Origin: Pseudomonas sp. UBA6562
Lineage (GTDB): Bacteria; Pseudomonadota; Gammaproteobacteria; Pseudomonadales; Pseudomonadaceae
NCBI RefSeq assembly: GCF_002434265.1
Contig: NZ_DJJS01000007.1
Coordinates: 500,775-564,774 of the forward strand
Length of the DNA stretch: 64,000 nucleotides
Reading direction: 5' to 3'
Shown here: positions 52,365 to 61,203 of the stretch, in pieces
How positions within the stretch are numbered: position 1 is the stretch's first letter
Layout: each line of letters starts with the position of its first letter
Position numbers and translations under genes: made by a program
The notes under the pieces: generated by a model
Told to the model about the DNA's origin: nothing
Databases searched by the model: none
The model's input: the letters and a program-made list of their open reading frames with translations, nothing else

Positions 52365-52934
52365 ATGTCGGATGTTTCTTGCTGTTCGGTGCTGGTCCTG
52401 GCGGGAGGGCGCGGCCAGCGCATGGGAGGCCGTGACAAAGGGTTGATCCCTTGGCACGGCAAGCCCTTGATCGCCCACTTGCATGAAGTGGTGCGCCCCT
52501 GGACCGCTGACCTGATCCTGTCCTGCAATCGCAATGCCGCGCTGTACGCCGCCTACGCCGATCAAGTGGTCAGCGACGAGCAAGCGGACTTTCCAGGCCC
52601 GCTGGCGGGCGTGTTGGCGGGCTTGGGGGTGGCGCGCCAGCCCTGGGTGGCGGTGCTGGCCTGCGATGCGCCACGGATCGACCGGGCGCTGCTGGACGCG
52701 CTGCTGGCGCGGGCCCTCGAGGGCGGCGGCGCGGCGATGGTGCGTCAGGGTGTGTTCTGGCAGCCGATGTTCAGCGTGTTGCCGCGCACCAGCCTGGGCA
52801 TGTTGCGCCAGGCGTGGGACGACGGAGAGCGCAGCTTGCACCGGGCCTTGGCCCGTGGCGCGTTGCTGGCGGTGGAGTGCGCCGAGGGCGATCCGCGCCT
52901 GGAGAACTTCAACAGCCCGGAGCATTACGCGTAG
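52365..52934 (+). CDS. mobA: Molybdenum cofactor guanylyltransferase
   Basis: This is a 189-residue nucleotidyltransferase with the signature LVLAGGRGQRMGGRDKG (residues 10-26) and ACDAPRID (metal-binding Asp). It transfers GMP from GTP to molybdopterin to form the MGD cofactor for nitrate reductases, formate dehydrogenases and related enzymes. The ATG at 52365 follows GGAG by 11 bases. No other molybdenum-cofactor genes are adjacent in the window. Confidence 0.9.
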   Translation: MSDVSCCSVLVLAGGRGQRMGGRDKGLIPWHGKPLIAHLHEVVRPWTADLILSCNRNAALYAAYADQVVSDEQADFPGPLAGVLAGLGVARQPWVAVLACDAPRIDRALLDALLARALEGGGAAMVRQGVFWQPMFSVLPRTSLGMLRQAWDDGERSLHRALARGALLAVECAEGDPRLENFNSPEHYA

Positions 52935-52957
52935 AGGCGGCCGACCGGCCGCCCCTA
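52932..52957. terminator. Hairpin between mobA and aminotransferase gene (REP-like)
   Basis: TAG-A-GGCGGCC-GACC-GGCCGCC-C-CTA overlaps the mobA stop and lies between convergent genes. The sequence also resembles the head of P. putida REP elements. Confidence 0.5.
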
Positions 52958-52964
52958 CAGCGGT

Positions 52965-54164
52965 TTACCCGTGCTGGACGGCGGCGAAGGCTTCGGCGAC
53001 GCGGCGCAGGTTGTCCTTGCGCAGGCCTGCCATGCACACGCGGCCGCTGTCGATCAGGTACACGCCGAACTCGTCGCGCAGGCGCTGCACTTGGGCCACG
53101 CTGAAGCCGGTGTAGCTGAACATGCCGCGCTGGCGCAGCAGGAACTGGAAGTCCTGCCCGGGCAACAGCTCGGCCAACTGATCGACCAACCCTTGGCGCA
53201 TGTCCAGGATGCGCTGGCGCATGGCCTCGACCTCGGCCGCCCAGCCTGCATTGAGCGCGGCATCGCCCAGCACCCCAGCCACCAGCCGTGCGCCGTGGCA
53301 CGGCGGGCTCGAGTAGTTGCGACGCACGGTGGCCTTGAGCTGGCCGAGCACGCGCTGGGCGCTGTCGGTGTCGTCGCTGACCACCGACAGGCCGCCGACG
53401 CGCTCGCCATACAGCGAGAAGATCTTCGAGAACGAATTGCTGACGAGGCACGGTACGCCGGCGCGGGCCATCTCGCGGATGGCGAAGGCATCCTGTTCCA
53501 GGCCTTCGCCGAAGCCCTGGTAGGCAATGTCGAGAAACGCGATCAGTTCGCCCGCTTTGACGACTTCGACCACTTGCTGCCACTGCTGCGGATCGAGGTC
53601 GACACCGGTCGGGTTATGGCAGCACGGGTGCAGCAGCACGATGCTGTGCTTGGTCAGCCCTCGCAGGGTGGCGAGCATGCCGGCGAAGTCCAGGCCGCGG
53701 GTGCCCGCGTCGAAGTACGGGTAGGTGTTCACGGTGAAACCCGCGCCTTCGAAGATCGCGCGGTGGTTGTCCCAGGTCGGGTTGCTGACCCACACCTGCG
53801 ACTGCGGGAAGTAGCGCTTGAGGAAGTCGGCGCCCACTTTCAAGGCACCGGAGCCGCCCACAGTCTGCACCGTGGCGATGCGACCGGCCTGCAAGGCCGG
53901 GTGCTCGGCACCGAACAGCAGCGCCTGGGTCGCCTGGCGGTAGGCGGCCAGACCTTCCATCGGCAGATACAGCGACGCCTGATGCGGCTGGTCGGCCAGG
54001 CGCTGCTCCATCTCGGCGACCGCCTCCAGTTGCGGAACCACGCCGCCCTCGTCGTAGTAGAGGCCGATGCTCAGATTGACCTTGTCGGCGCGCGGATCGG
54101 CCTTGAAGGTTTCCATCAATGAGAGGATCGGGTCGCCCGCATAGGCATCGACATGTTTGAACAC
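52965..54164 (-). CDS. Aromatic-amino-acid aminotransferase (class I)
   Basis: This is a 399-residue PLP-dependent transaminase of the AspC/TyrB type. The PLP lysine is Lys247 in SNSFSKIFSLYG. PCCHNPTGVDL, FLDIAYQGFG and the C-terminal FSYTGFS are present. It interconverts tyrosine, phenylalanine and aspartate with their oxoacids. P. aeruginosa PhhC and E. coli TyrB are the closest models I know; which name applies cannot be decided. It is monocistronic and convergent with mobA. Confidence 0.9.
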   Translation of the reverse strand: MFKHVDAYAGDPILSLMETFKADPRADKVNLSIGLYYDEGGVVPQLEAVAEMEQRLADQPHQASLYLPMEGLAAYRQATQALLFGAEHPALQAGRIATVQTVGGSGALKVGADFLKRYFPQSQVWVSNPTWDNHRAIFEGAGFTVNTYPYFDAGTRGLDFAGMLATLRGLTKHSIVLLHPCCHNPTGVDLDPQQWQQVVEVVKAGELIAFLDIAYQGFGEGLEQDAFAIREMARAGVPCLVSNSFSKIFSLYGERVGGLSVVSDDTDSAQRVLGQLKATVRRNYSSPPCHGARLVAGVLGDAALNAGWAAEVEAMRQRILDMRQGLVDQLAELLPGQDFQFLLRQRGMFSYTGFSVAQVQRLRDEFGVYLIDSGRVCMAGLRKDNLRRVAEAFAAVQHG

Positions 54165-54280
54165 AGCGCACAGCTCCTTGGCTCAGGTCGGGGGGAAAAG
54201 CTGCCTGAGCATACCCGTCCTGTCGGCCGAGGAACATCACCGCGACGCAATGCGCGCCTGCAACCGCGCAAGCGCCGTAT

Positions 54281-55300
54281 TCAGAGCTCGCGAAGTTGAG
54301 CCAGCGCCTCAGCCGCCAGCGCCACGCCTTCACGCGAGGCGATGGCGCGTTCGTGGTGTCGGCGCTCGCCTGGCAGCCGGCTCAGGCCCGCTTCCTGCAT
54401 CCGTTCGAGCAATGCGCGGCTGCGCTGGGCGAAACGCTGGCCTTGGGTCTTGCTGGGGTCGATGAGCACGAGCAGCTGCCCAGTCCAAGGCGTTTTCGCG
54501 CCTGGGTGGCGGGTCCAGTCGAACTCCCAGGAAAAATGACCGCCGGTGAGCGCGGCGGCGAGCAGCTCGACCATCATCGACAACGCCGAGCCTTTGTGAT
54601 CGCCGAAAGGCAACAGCGCTCCGCCCTCCAGCACCGCTTGCGCATCGGTGGTCGGCTCGCCTGCGGCGTCCACGCCCACGCCTAGGGGCAAGGGCCGGCC
54701 GGCGCGCGCGGCGAGCTGCACGTCGCCATGGGCCATGGCGCTGGTGGCCATGTCGAAGACGATGGGCGCTTGCCCTTCACAGGGTGCAGCGAAGGCAATC
54801 GGGTTGGTGCCGAAGACCGGCTTTCGCGCGCCGTGGGGCACCACACAGGTCATGCTGTTGACCACGCTCAAGGCGATCAGGCCTTGCTCGGCGAACGGTT
54901 CGACGTCGGGCCAGAGCGCTGCGAAATGGTGGGAATTGTGGATCGCCAACGCGGCCACCCCGGCACTGCGCGTCTTGTCGAGCAGCAGGTCGCGCGCTGC
55001 GGCCAGCGCAGGCTGGGCGAAGCCGCCGAAGGCGTCGACGCTGACCAAGCCTGACGCCACGTCGCTGACGCGCGGCTCGGCCTTGCCGTCGACCCAGCCG
55101 CTGTCCAGCGTCGAGACATAGCCCGGAACACGGAACACACCATGGCTGTGGGCACCGTCGCGCTGGGCGCTGGCGCAGTTGTGCGCCAGTACGGCGGCGA
55201 CTGAGTCGCTGCAGCCATGACGCTGGAAAATGCCTCGCAGCAGCGCTGACAGTTCGGTGAAGGGAATACGCACGGTCGAGGCGGAATCAGGGACAGACAC
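54281..55300 (-). CDS. dpkA: Delta1-piperideine-2-carboxylate / pyrroline-2-carboxylate reductase (Ldh family)
   Basis: This is a 339-residue malate/L-lactate-dehydrogenase-like (type 2) NADPH oxidoreductase. Conserved segments are DGAHSHGVFRVPGYV (active-site His), AIHNSHHFAALWPDVE, FGTNPIAFAAP and PFGDHKGSALSMMVE. It closely follows DpkA of pseudomonads, which reduces cyclic imines in D-lysine and D-proline catabolism. The GTG at 55300 is chosen because GGAGCTCCCC precedes it and family members start here. The ATG at 55522 would add 74 unconserved residues. Confidence 0.82.
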   Translation of the reverse strand: MSVPDSASTVRIPFTELSALLRGIFQRHGCSDSVAAVLAHNCASAQRDGAHSHGVFRVPGYVSTLDSGWVDGKAEPRVSDVASGLVSVDAFGGFAQPALAAARDLLLDKTRSAGVAALAIHNSHHFAALWPDVEPFAEQGLIALSVVNSMTCVVPHGARKPVFGTNPIAFAAPCEGQAPIVFDMATSAMAHGDVQLAARAGRPLPLGVGVDAAGEPTTDAQAVLEGGALLPFGDHKGSALSMMVELLAAALTGGHFSWEFDWTRHPGAKTPWTGQLLVLIDPSKTQGQRFAQRSRALLERMQEAGLSRLPGERRHHERAIASREGVALAAEALAQLREL

Positions 55301-55603
55301 GGGGAGCTCCTTCCAGGGGGCGAGACACACCAGCATGGCCGTGGCCCAGGCATGACGCAACCAGGAAGCGCAGCAGAATGAGGCCGTCGATGGCTCGGCT
55401 CGATTCAGTAATGACTTGGCCGGACCAAAAGCGTTGTGTGGAGCGATTCGGCGCTTGCCGTGGGTCGGTGCTGACCGCTCGGCGCTCTGCCAGGGCGGGT
55501 TGGTTGAGTAGGCGCCAGGCAAGCGGTGCGTCGGCCTGGCATCGTGCTAGCATCGGCCCGGATTGCCCTATTCCCGGCGGCAACATCTAGGAGTGACATC
55601 GGT
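55301..55603. promoter_or_regulatory. Divergent region, dpkA / lipoprotein gene
   Basis: This 303-bp stretch has no recognisable gene. Open frames here are chance extensions. The GGAGT ribosome-binding site for the lipoprotein is at its right end. No repeats or operators were noted. Confidence 0.4.
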
Positions 55604-56017
55604 ATGGCTGTGCCTTCTCGCTTTGCGGTCTTGGTCTTGGGCCTGATGGGCATCGCGTCGCTCGCGGGCTGTCAGTCGACGGACGATGTGCTGCCCCAGC
55701 GCCTCCCAATCCAGGCGCCTGAAGTCGAGCCTGCCCCGCAGCCCTCCGAGGTCTCCGCCGCGCTCCAGATCATGCTCCCACGGCGCTTGGTCGAGCAGCG
55801 CTCGCCGGCGCTTGGCCAGCAGCTGCAGTCATTGGGCGAGCAGTTGGCCAGTCATGGCGAATCGAGTCTGGTGACCATCGTCACCACCGATCCTGCGACA
55901 TTCAGTTACTTGCAGAGCCTGATCGCCGTCGGCGCTGGAAGCAGTCCATCGGTGCAGTACGCATTGCAAGAACGACCGGATGCGCACCAGAGCCTGGTCC
56001 TGGTCAGCCATCCCTGA
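55604..56017 (+). CDS. Hypothetical lipoprotein
   Basis: This is a 137-residue protein with a lipoprotein signal peptide (LAGC, acylated Cys23). A proline-rich linker (about 35-50) and a small globular domain follow, containing SLVTIVTTDPATFSYL and ending VLVSHP. The ribosome-binding site GGAGTG lies about 10 bases before the ATG. I recognise no family; the strand pattern suggests a small alpha/beta domain, perhaps protecting or sensing at the outer membrane, but there is no direct evidence. Confidence 0.65.
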   Translation: MAVPSRFAVLVLGLMGIASLAGCQSTDDVLPQRLPIQAPEVEPAPQPSEVSAALQIMLPRRLVEQRSPALGQQLQSLGEQLASHGESSLVTIVTTDPATFSYLQSLIAVGAGSSPSVQYALQERPDAHQSLVLVSHP

Positions 56018-56392
56018 TGGCCTTGCCCGGGTGTGCATCAGTTTCCGCACATAGGTGCGTAGCTCAAGATTTCCAATACGTTAGCGAAACATCATTGCAG
56101 CTGCGCAATGATTCGACTGCGCCCGTCAAGTATTGTTGACTTACCCAGGGGGGCAAGCCTTGCCGGGCAAGGCCTGCGGCGTGCAAGCGCCTGGCCGGTC
56201 CGGCCATGGCGATCGCCAGTAGCCTTGTAGGCCGTTTGACATATCGAACGGCTCTGGCAAGCTGTGGCCACCCCCCGACCGGATTGACAGCGTTTCCCGC
56301 TGTACCGGCAGTGCTCGGGGTGTCAGGCGCGTCGAGCCACCCGGTTCCGCCCTGCACGATCATGACGGGCCATGCCTGTCCCAAGGTGACAT
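56018..56392. promoter_or_regulatory. Regulatory region upstream of gamma-glutamyl-GABA hydrolase gene
   Basis: This is 375 bp without a gene. Two inverted repeats stand out: ATCATTGC-AGCTGC-GCAATGAT (56091-56112) and GCCGTT...AACGGC around a TTGACA-containing core (about 56230-56252). Also a GC-rich stretch GGCAAGCCTTGCC. These could be operator and promoter elements for the downstream gene. Confidence 0.4.
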
Positions 56393-57205
56393 ATGTCCAA
56401 CAGCAACATTGGCAGTACCTCTACTTTCCCGCGCAAACCCGTGGTTCTGATGACCATGGGCACGCAAGAGCGTAAAGGCCATGACTATCAGGTCATGACT
56501 CACAAATACATCACCCCCCTGGTCGAGTTCGGCGGTTGCGTGCCGGTGCTGGTGCCCACCTGCTGCGGCATCGATGAGTTGGAAACCTACCTGTCCATGG
56601 CCGACGGGGTGTACCTCACCGGTGCGGGCAGCAACATCGACCCAGGCCTGTACGGGCAGGAGAACCAGACGCCAGGCAAGGCTCAGGACAAACACCGCGA
56701 CGTATTCGACATTGCCTTGGTGCAATTGGCGTTGGCCCGTGGCCTGCCGATCTTCGGCATCTGCCGCGGCATGCAGGAAATCAACGTGGCGCTGGGCGGC
56801 GACATCTACCAGAAGGTCTATGCCGAACCCGGCTTCAACGACCACCGGGAAAACCCCGACGACCCTGTCGAGGCGCAATACGCGGCGGCCCATGGGGTAC
56901 AGATCGCCACGGGCAGCTGGCTGGAAACGGCCCTGGGCACCGACCGTATACGCGTCAACTCGCTGCATGGCCAAGGCCTGCGCACCCTCGGTCAGGGTCT
57001 GGAAGCCCTGGCGGTAGCCGAGGATGGCTTGGTCGAAGCGATCCATGCCCCGAGCCTGTCGCCCTTCCTGTTCGCAGTGCAATGGCACCCGGAGTGGCAA
57101 GCCGCCAGCAATCCCAACTCCGTCGCTTTGTTCAAGGCTTTCGGCGACGCATGCCGTGCACGCGTGCAACAGGCCCAAGGCAGTGCCCGCGCCGCCATGG
57201 CGTGA
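56393..57205 (+). CDS. Gamma-glutamyl-GABA hydrolase, class I glutamine-amidotransferase-like (PuuD/SpuA)
   Basis: This is a 270-residue C26 peptidase-type GATase. The nucleophile is Cys124 in FGICRGMQEI; the His/Glu pair lies in QWHPEW near residue 230. Such enzymes release GABA from gamma-glutamyl-GABA in putrescine degradation (PuuD, SpuA). The ribosome-binding site AAGGTG is 7 bases upstream. It is not adjacent to glutamyl-polyamine synthetase or oxidase genes, but a succinate-semialdehyde dehydrogenase (Sad), which handles the GABA end of that route, lies 5 kb away. Confidence 0.83.
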   Translation: MSNSNIGSTSTFPRKPVVLMTMGTQERKGHDYQVMTHKYITPLVEFGGCVPVLVPTCCGIDELETYLSMADGVYLTGAGSNIDPGLYGQENQTPGKAQDKHRDVFDIALVQLALARGLPIFGICRGMQEINVALGGDIYQKVYAEPGFNDHRENPDDPVEAQYAAAHGVQIATGSWLETALGTDRIRVNSLHGQGLRTLGQGLEALAVAEDGLVEAIHAPSLSPFLFAVQWHPEWQAASNPNSVALFKAFGDACRARVQQAQGSARAAMA

Positions 57206-57383
57206 TGAACAACCTGACACTGATAGAACGCCACGCAAGGTGGCGTTCGCTCGAATGAACAGGTGTCGAGAACACCGCCCGTCGCTATTCGTTCTCCTGT
57301 AGCTATCTGACAGCATTTTGCTGGCCCCGTGCTTTTCTAGCACAAGGCAAAATCCTGCTTCTTCAAATGCTTAGGACGATTAC

Positions 57384-57722
57384 ATGCGGCTTTTTCTACT
57401 GTACTCATTCGGTGCCCTCACCTTGCTCAGCGCCCAAGCCCAGGCACGAGCATTGACCGAGCACGACCGCCAACTGTGCAATTGGGGTGGGCAGATCGCC
57501 GGCAGTGCCCAACAAGCCAAGCTGTCGGGCGTGAATGTGTATACGCAGCGTAAGCGCCTACAGAACCACAAGTTCGCCAAATCCTGGATGCGCATGACGG
57601 CCATGGGGATTACGGAGCAGACCTACAACAGCCGCTCACAGCTGCCGGCGGTTGAAATTAAGAAAACTTATATCGAGCAGTGCCTTCAGCATTCCAAGAA
57701 TAAAAAGACAGTAAAATCATAG
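57384..57722 (+). CDS. Small secreted hypothetical protein
   Basis: This is a 112-residue protein with a clear signal peptide (MRLFLLYSFGALTLLSAQ, cleavage near AQA-RA). The mature part is basic and contains two cysteines (QLCNWGG, IEQCLQH) likely to form a disulphide. The 3' half is AT-richer than neighbours, suggesting recent acquisition. No family is recognised. AGGAC precedes the ATG by about 7 bases. Confidence 0.65.
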   Translation: MRLFLLYSFGALTLLSAQAQARALTEHDRQLCNWGGQIAGSAQQAKLSGVNVYTQRKRLQNHKFAKSWMRMTAMGITEQTYNSRSQLPAVEIKKTYIEQCLQHSKNKKTVKS

Positions 57723-58065
57723 AGCTAATGATTCATGTTCATGTGGAATATTTAAAGTGGATTCTTGAAAATAGCTTCTGAAGTCCTCGGTTGCACCCGC
57801 TTGATGCATCCTGCCGGCATCTATAGCGCGCCTGCTGCCGGGCTGGCGATCTCGATTGCCCAGCTAGGGCCCATGGGCGCGTGTGCCCTCGGTAGGCCGA
57901 TACGAGCATGGGATGGAAAGCAATTCAAAAAATAAATACGTAGCATTCCCACATTTAATTTGTAGATGACAGCTCGCGGCCACTATGCTCGCCGTACCTT
58001 CCCGGCGGCGCACCGGCCGGTGCGGTCCACGGCACGGGAAGAGAACAACAACGTCGAGACCGTCC
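57723..58065. other. Intergenic region without recognisable gene
   Basis: This is about 340 bp, AT-rich at both ends (57723-57775 and 57910-57965) with a GC-rich centre. It probably contains the promoter of the ureidoglycine aminohydrolase gene. No hairpins or repeats strong enough to list were found. Confidence 0.35.
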
Positions 58066-58902
58066 ATGTCCAAGCACTCCTATTTCGCTCCCCACGGTGG
58101 TCATCCGGGTCAAACCGAACTGCTGACCGACCGCGCGATGTTCACCGAAGCCTATGCCGTCATTCCCAAAGGCGTGATGCGCGACATCGTCACCAGCCAT
58201 CTGCCCTTCTGGGACAACATGCGCATGTGGGTCATCGCGCGGCCCCTGACCGGCTTCGCCGAAACCTTCTCGCAGTACATCGTCGAAGTCGCCCCGCAAG
58301 GCGGCAGCGAGCGTCCGGAACTGGACCCCAACGCCGAAGCGGTGCTGTTCATCGTCGAAGGCCAGTTGGACATTACTCTGGACGGCCAGCAGCACACCCT
58401 GACCCCAGGCGGCTACGCCTTCATCGCCCCCGGCGCCGAGTGGAGCCTGCGCAACCGCAGCACCAGCAACGTCAGCTTCCATTGGCTGCGCAAGCACTAC
58501 CAGCGTGTGGAGGGCCTGGATGCTCCGGCTTCGTTCGTGACCCACCGCGACAACGCCACCGTGATCGAAATGCCCGGCACCGAGGGCTGCTGGATCACCA
58601 CGCGTTTCGTCGACATGGCCGACATGCGTCACGACATGCACGTCAACATCGTCACCTTCAAGCCGGGTGGCGTGATTCCTTTCGCCGAAACCCACGTGAT
58701 GGAACACGGCCTTTACGTACTCGAAGGCAAGGCCGTGTACCGCCTGAACCAAGACTGGGTCGAGGTCGAGGCCGGCGACTTCATGTGGCTGCGCGCATTC
58801 TGCCCCCAGGCTTGCTACGCCGGGGGGCCTGGTCCGTTCAGCTATCTGTTGTACAAAGACGTTAACCGTCACGCACACCTCACGCTCAACCCCAAACGCT
58901 GA
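58066..58902 (+). CDS. allE: (S)-ureidoglycine aminohydrolase
   Basis: This is a 278-residue bicupin manganese enzyme of the YlbA/UGlyAH type. PRDIVT-like KGVMRDIVTSHLPFWD, the cupin strand ETHVMEHGLYVLEGKAVYR and FMWLRAFCPQACYAGG (substrate pocket) are characteristic. It converts ureidoglycine to ureidoglycolate plus ammonia in allantoin degradation. No other allantoin or purine genes are next to it here, which is unusual; they may be elsewhere. The ATG at 58066 is chosen since the upstream 27 codons are not family-like. Confidence 0.88.
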   Translation: MSKHSYFAPHGGHPGQTELLTDRAMFTEAYAVIPKGVMRDIVTSHLPFWDNMRMWVIARPLTGFAETFSQYIVEVAPQGGSERPELDPNAEAVLFIVEGQLDITLDGQQHTLTPGGYAFIAPGAEWSLRNRSTSNVSFHWLRKHYQRVEGLDAPASFVTHRDNATVIEMPGTEGCWITTRFVDMADMRHDMHVNIVTFKPGGVIPFAETHVMEHGLYVLEGKAVYRLNQDWVEVEAGDFMWLRAFCPQACYAGGPGPFSYLLYKDVNRHAHLTLNPKR

Positions 58903-59136
58903 TGCTGGCGCTGCTGCCTGGCTTACGTCGGGCAGTCCCCCAACACTTGCGTCAAGGCATAGCCTGGCATTTCTGTCAGTTGCCTGTACCGGAGCGGTCG
59001 ACAACACTGACGGTCATACGCCACGTTCGCAGTTCGCGCATCGAGCCGCGAACATGGTCATCCGCGACGCGGCTCCGGGTCGTGCCTACCGGCCGGGCCC
59101 AATGCTGCGTGTCCCCGCTGCCAGGAGCTTTTAGCC

Positions 59137-59346
59137 ATGACCCAATCACGCGTCAGTACCCAGTTTTTCTATCAGAACGATAAGTTGATTTCGTTGGTCC
59201 AGCCCGGAGCGAATCGCACGCTCTTTCGCGGCGAGGGCGTACCCTTGGCGGAACTCGCGCCCGATGACGACTCAGGCAACGTTCAGTTACTCGTGACCGA
59301 CCAGCAGCAGTCGGTGCTTGGCGTGAGCGGCGAATCGCAAGACTGA
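59137..59346 (+). pseudogene. Truncated N-terminus of a small RHS-family toxin
   Basis: This is a 69-codon frame with a normal ribosome-binding site (AGGAG about 9 bases before ATG). Its text, including FFYQNDKLISLVQPGANRTL and PLAELAP then LLVTDQQQSVLGV, matches the start of short Pseudomonas RHS-repeat toxins that would continue with SYSAYG-type and RHS-core motifs. The frame ends at a stop and the following 170 bp show no RHS core, so the gene is a remnant (or a silenced donor cassette). It has no adjacent VgrG or immunity gene. Confidence 0.6.
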
Positions 59347-59518
59347 CTGCCCCCAGGGCGGAGCCCCCCACCGCCCTTGCCCTTCCCGCCGTTGGTCACG
59401 CGGAACCTTCCGCCCGTCGCGCCTATCTCACAGGCATGCAGCCAGGGCGCCGACGTCGTACCCTTCAACCGGGTCTACCGCGCTTGCGTCCGTCCCCGAC
59501 CCCTGACGGAGCAGATTC

Positions 59519-59767
59519 GTGAACCATGACATCCTCAATGCTCACCGCTTTTCTTCGTGGAATCGCGAGCAATTGCTCACCAGCAAATATTGCGCCTGCT
59601 TCGCCTGCCTGGCCCGTTTCACCCCGGTCAAGATCAGCGAATGGACCGACGACGAGCAGACCGCAGTCTGCCCCGAGTGCCAAGTCGACGCCGTGTTGGG
59701 CAGCGCTTGCGGCGTCGATCTGACTGACGAGTTCCTGCAGCGTATGCACGAGTACTGGTTCGAGTAG
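59519..59767 (+). CDS. Small zinc-ribbon cytoplasmic protein
   Basis: This is an 82-residue protein starting at GTG with GGAG 7 bases upstream. Two pairs of cysteines (CACFAC and CPEC) form a probable zinc site. The ending FLQRMHEYWF and the start DILNAHRFSSWNRE match a widespread family of small conserved bacterial proteins of unknown function. It lies directly after the RHS remnant and may have been carried with it. Confidence 0.72.
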   Translation: MNHDILNAHRFSSWNREQLLTSKYCACFACLARFTPVKISEWTDDEQTAVCPECQVDAVLGSACGVDLTDEFLQRMHEYWFE

Positions 59768-59842
59768 CACGCCGCTCTGGACGGCCCCTACCGTCGCAAA
59801 GCTTTACCAATACGAACAATCACAACATTCAAGGAAACGCCC

Positions 59843-60229
59843 ATGAAGATCGTGGTGACGCGGATTTTCGTCGATGACCAAGCCAAAGCCGGCACGTTCT
59901 ATCACCATGTTCTGGGGTTCGAGCCCAAACAAGATGTTCCGATGGGCCAGCACCGCTGGCTGACCTTCACTGCACCTGGGGATTCCCAAGGCGTCCAGCT
60001 ATCGCTGGAACCCAATCTGCACCCGGCCGCCAGCGCTTTTCAGACCGCCCTCAAGGCAGATGGCCTGCCGGCCATCACCTTCGAAGTGAAGCATGTCGAA
60101 GACGAATACCGGCGCTTGATCGAAGCAGGTGTGGAGTTCGTCAAACCGCCCACCAGTGACGAAGGCTTCGTCGTGGCCGTGTTCGACGATACGTGCGGAA
60201 ACCTGGTACAGCTTGCCCAACGGCACTGA
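59843..60229 (+). CDS. VOC-family (glyoxalase/dioxygenase-fold) protein
   Basis: This is a 128-residue vicinal-oxygen-chelate protein. KIVVTRIFVDDQAKAGTFYH begins the fold, and the metal-site residues lie in strands ending in VQLSL and DTCGNLVQL. Members include glyoxalases, resistance proteins and unassigned ones; the specific reaction is unknown. AAGGAAA precedes the ATG by about 8 bases. It is convergent with the ku gene at an 11-bp distance. Confidence 0.82.
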   Translation: MKIVVTRIFVDDQAKAGTFYHHVLGFEPKQDVPMGQHRWLTFTAPGDSQGVQLSLEPNLHPAASAFQTALKADGLPAITFEVKHVEDEYRRLIEAGVEFVKPPTSDEGFVVAVFDDTCGNLVQLAQRH

Positions 60230-60240
60230 CGCGCTGCCGG

Positions 60241-61113
60241 TCAGGACGCTTTACGCGAGCGCTTGGCCGGTTTCTTCTCGGCAGACGCCGAGCTTTTCTT
60301 TTCGCCGGTTTTCTTGGCAGTGCCTTTGCCCGCCAGACTGCGTTTGAGCAGTTCGGTGAGGTCAAGGATGTCCGCACCCTTGCCAGCGCCGCCGGCCTTG
60401 GGCTTCTTCACTGCACTGAGCTTGCCCTTGCGCGCCTTTTCCCGCACCAATTGCATGATGGTGTCGCGGAAGGCGTCATGGTACTCGTCCGGCGACCAAG
60501 GGCCGCTCATGTCTTCGACCAGGCGTTTGGCCATGTCGCGCTCTTGCTTGGTCAGGGTCGCCTTGGTGACTTTCTGATCCAGCTCGAGGGTGTCCAGGCC
60601 GCGGACCTCGTCAGGCCAGCGCAGTGTGATCATGACCAGGGCATCGTTCAGGGGGCGCAGCAAGGCCAAGTGCTGGCGGGTATGCAACACCACCGTGGCC
60701 AAGGCCACCTTGCCGGAGCTTTGCAAGGTTTCCCGCAGCAGGGCGTAGACTTTGCCGCCGCGCTTGTCCGGGCTCAGGTAATACGGGGTGTCGAAATGCT
60801 GCAGAGGAATTTCGGAGGCTTTTACAAAGGAAAAGATATCGATGGTCTGCGTCGCTTCAGGCCTGGCCTTGCGAATTTCATCTTCGCTGATCACCACGTA
60901 GCGGCCTTTTTCGTACTCTACCCCCTTGACCACGTTGTCCTTGTCGATGTCCTTGCCGGTGGTCTTGTTGATGCGTTTATAGCCGACGCGGTCCATGCTG
61001 CGCTTGTCGAGCCAGTCGAAGTCGACACGCTCGTCGCGTACGGCGGTATTGAGGCTGACGGGGATGTGGACCAAGCCAAAGCTGATGGCGCCCTTCCAGA
61101 TCGCTCTCGCCAT
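60241..61113 (-). CDS. ku: Ku protein, DNA double-strand-break end binding
   Basis: This is a 290-residue bacterial Ku. It begins MARAIWKGAISFGLVHIPV, and the central ring domain contains YYLSPDKRGGKVYALLRE and LTLVKQ-type residues. A long lysine-rich C-terminal tail follows. Ku threads DNA ends and recruits LigD in non-homologous end joining, important in stationary phase. No ligD is in the window. AAGGAG precedes the ATG by 7 bases. A KGG gene lies upstream on the same strand with a terminator between. Confidence 0.92.
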   Translation of the reverse strand: MARAIWKGAISFGLVHIPVSLNTAVRDERVDFDWLDKRSMDRVGYKRINKTTGKDIDKDNVVKGVEYEKGRYVVISEDEIRKARPEATQTIDIFSFVKASEIPLQHFDTPYYLSPDKRGGKVYALLRETLQSSGKVALATVVLHTRQHLALLRPLNDALVMITLRWPDEVRGLDTLELDQKVTKATLTKQERDMAKRLVEDMSGPWSPDEYHDAFRDTIMQLVREKARKGKLSAVKKPKAGGAGKGADILDLTELLKRSLAGKGTAKKTGEKKSSASAEKKPAKRSRKAS

Positions 61114-61158
61114 GGGCGGCTCCTTCATGACAGGGGGGGCTGCATAAAACGGGGGGTG

Positions 61159-61191
61159 AAAAATCGCAGTGCCAGCCAAGCTGACACTGCG
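61159..61191 (-). terminator. Rho-independent terminator of KGG gene
   Basis: On the minus strand a stem CGCAGTG...CACTGCG with inner CAGC/GCTG pairing is followed by five T residues. Confidence 0.8.
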
Positions 61192-61203
61192 TCTGGGTCG
61201 GTG

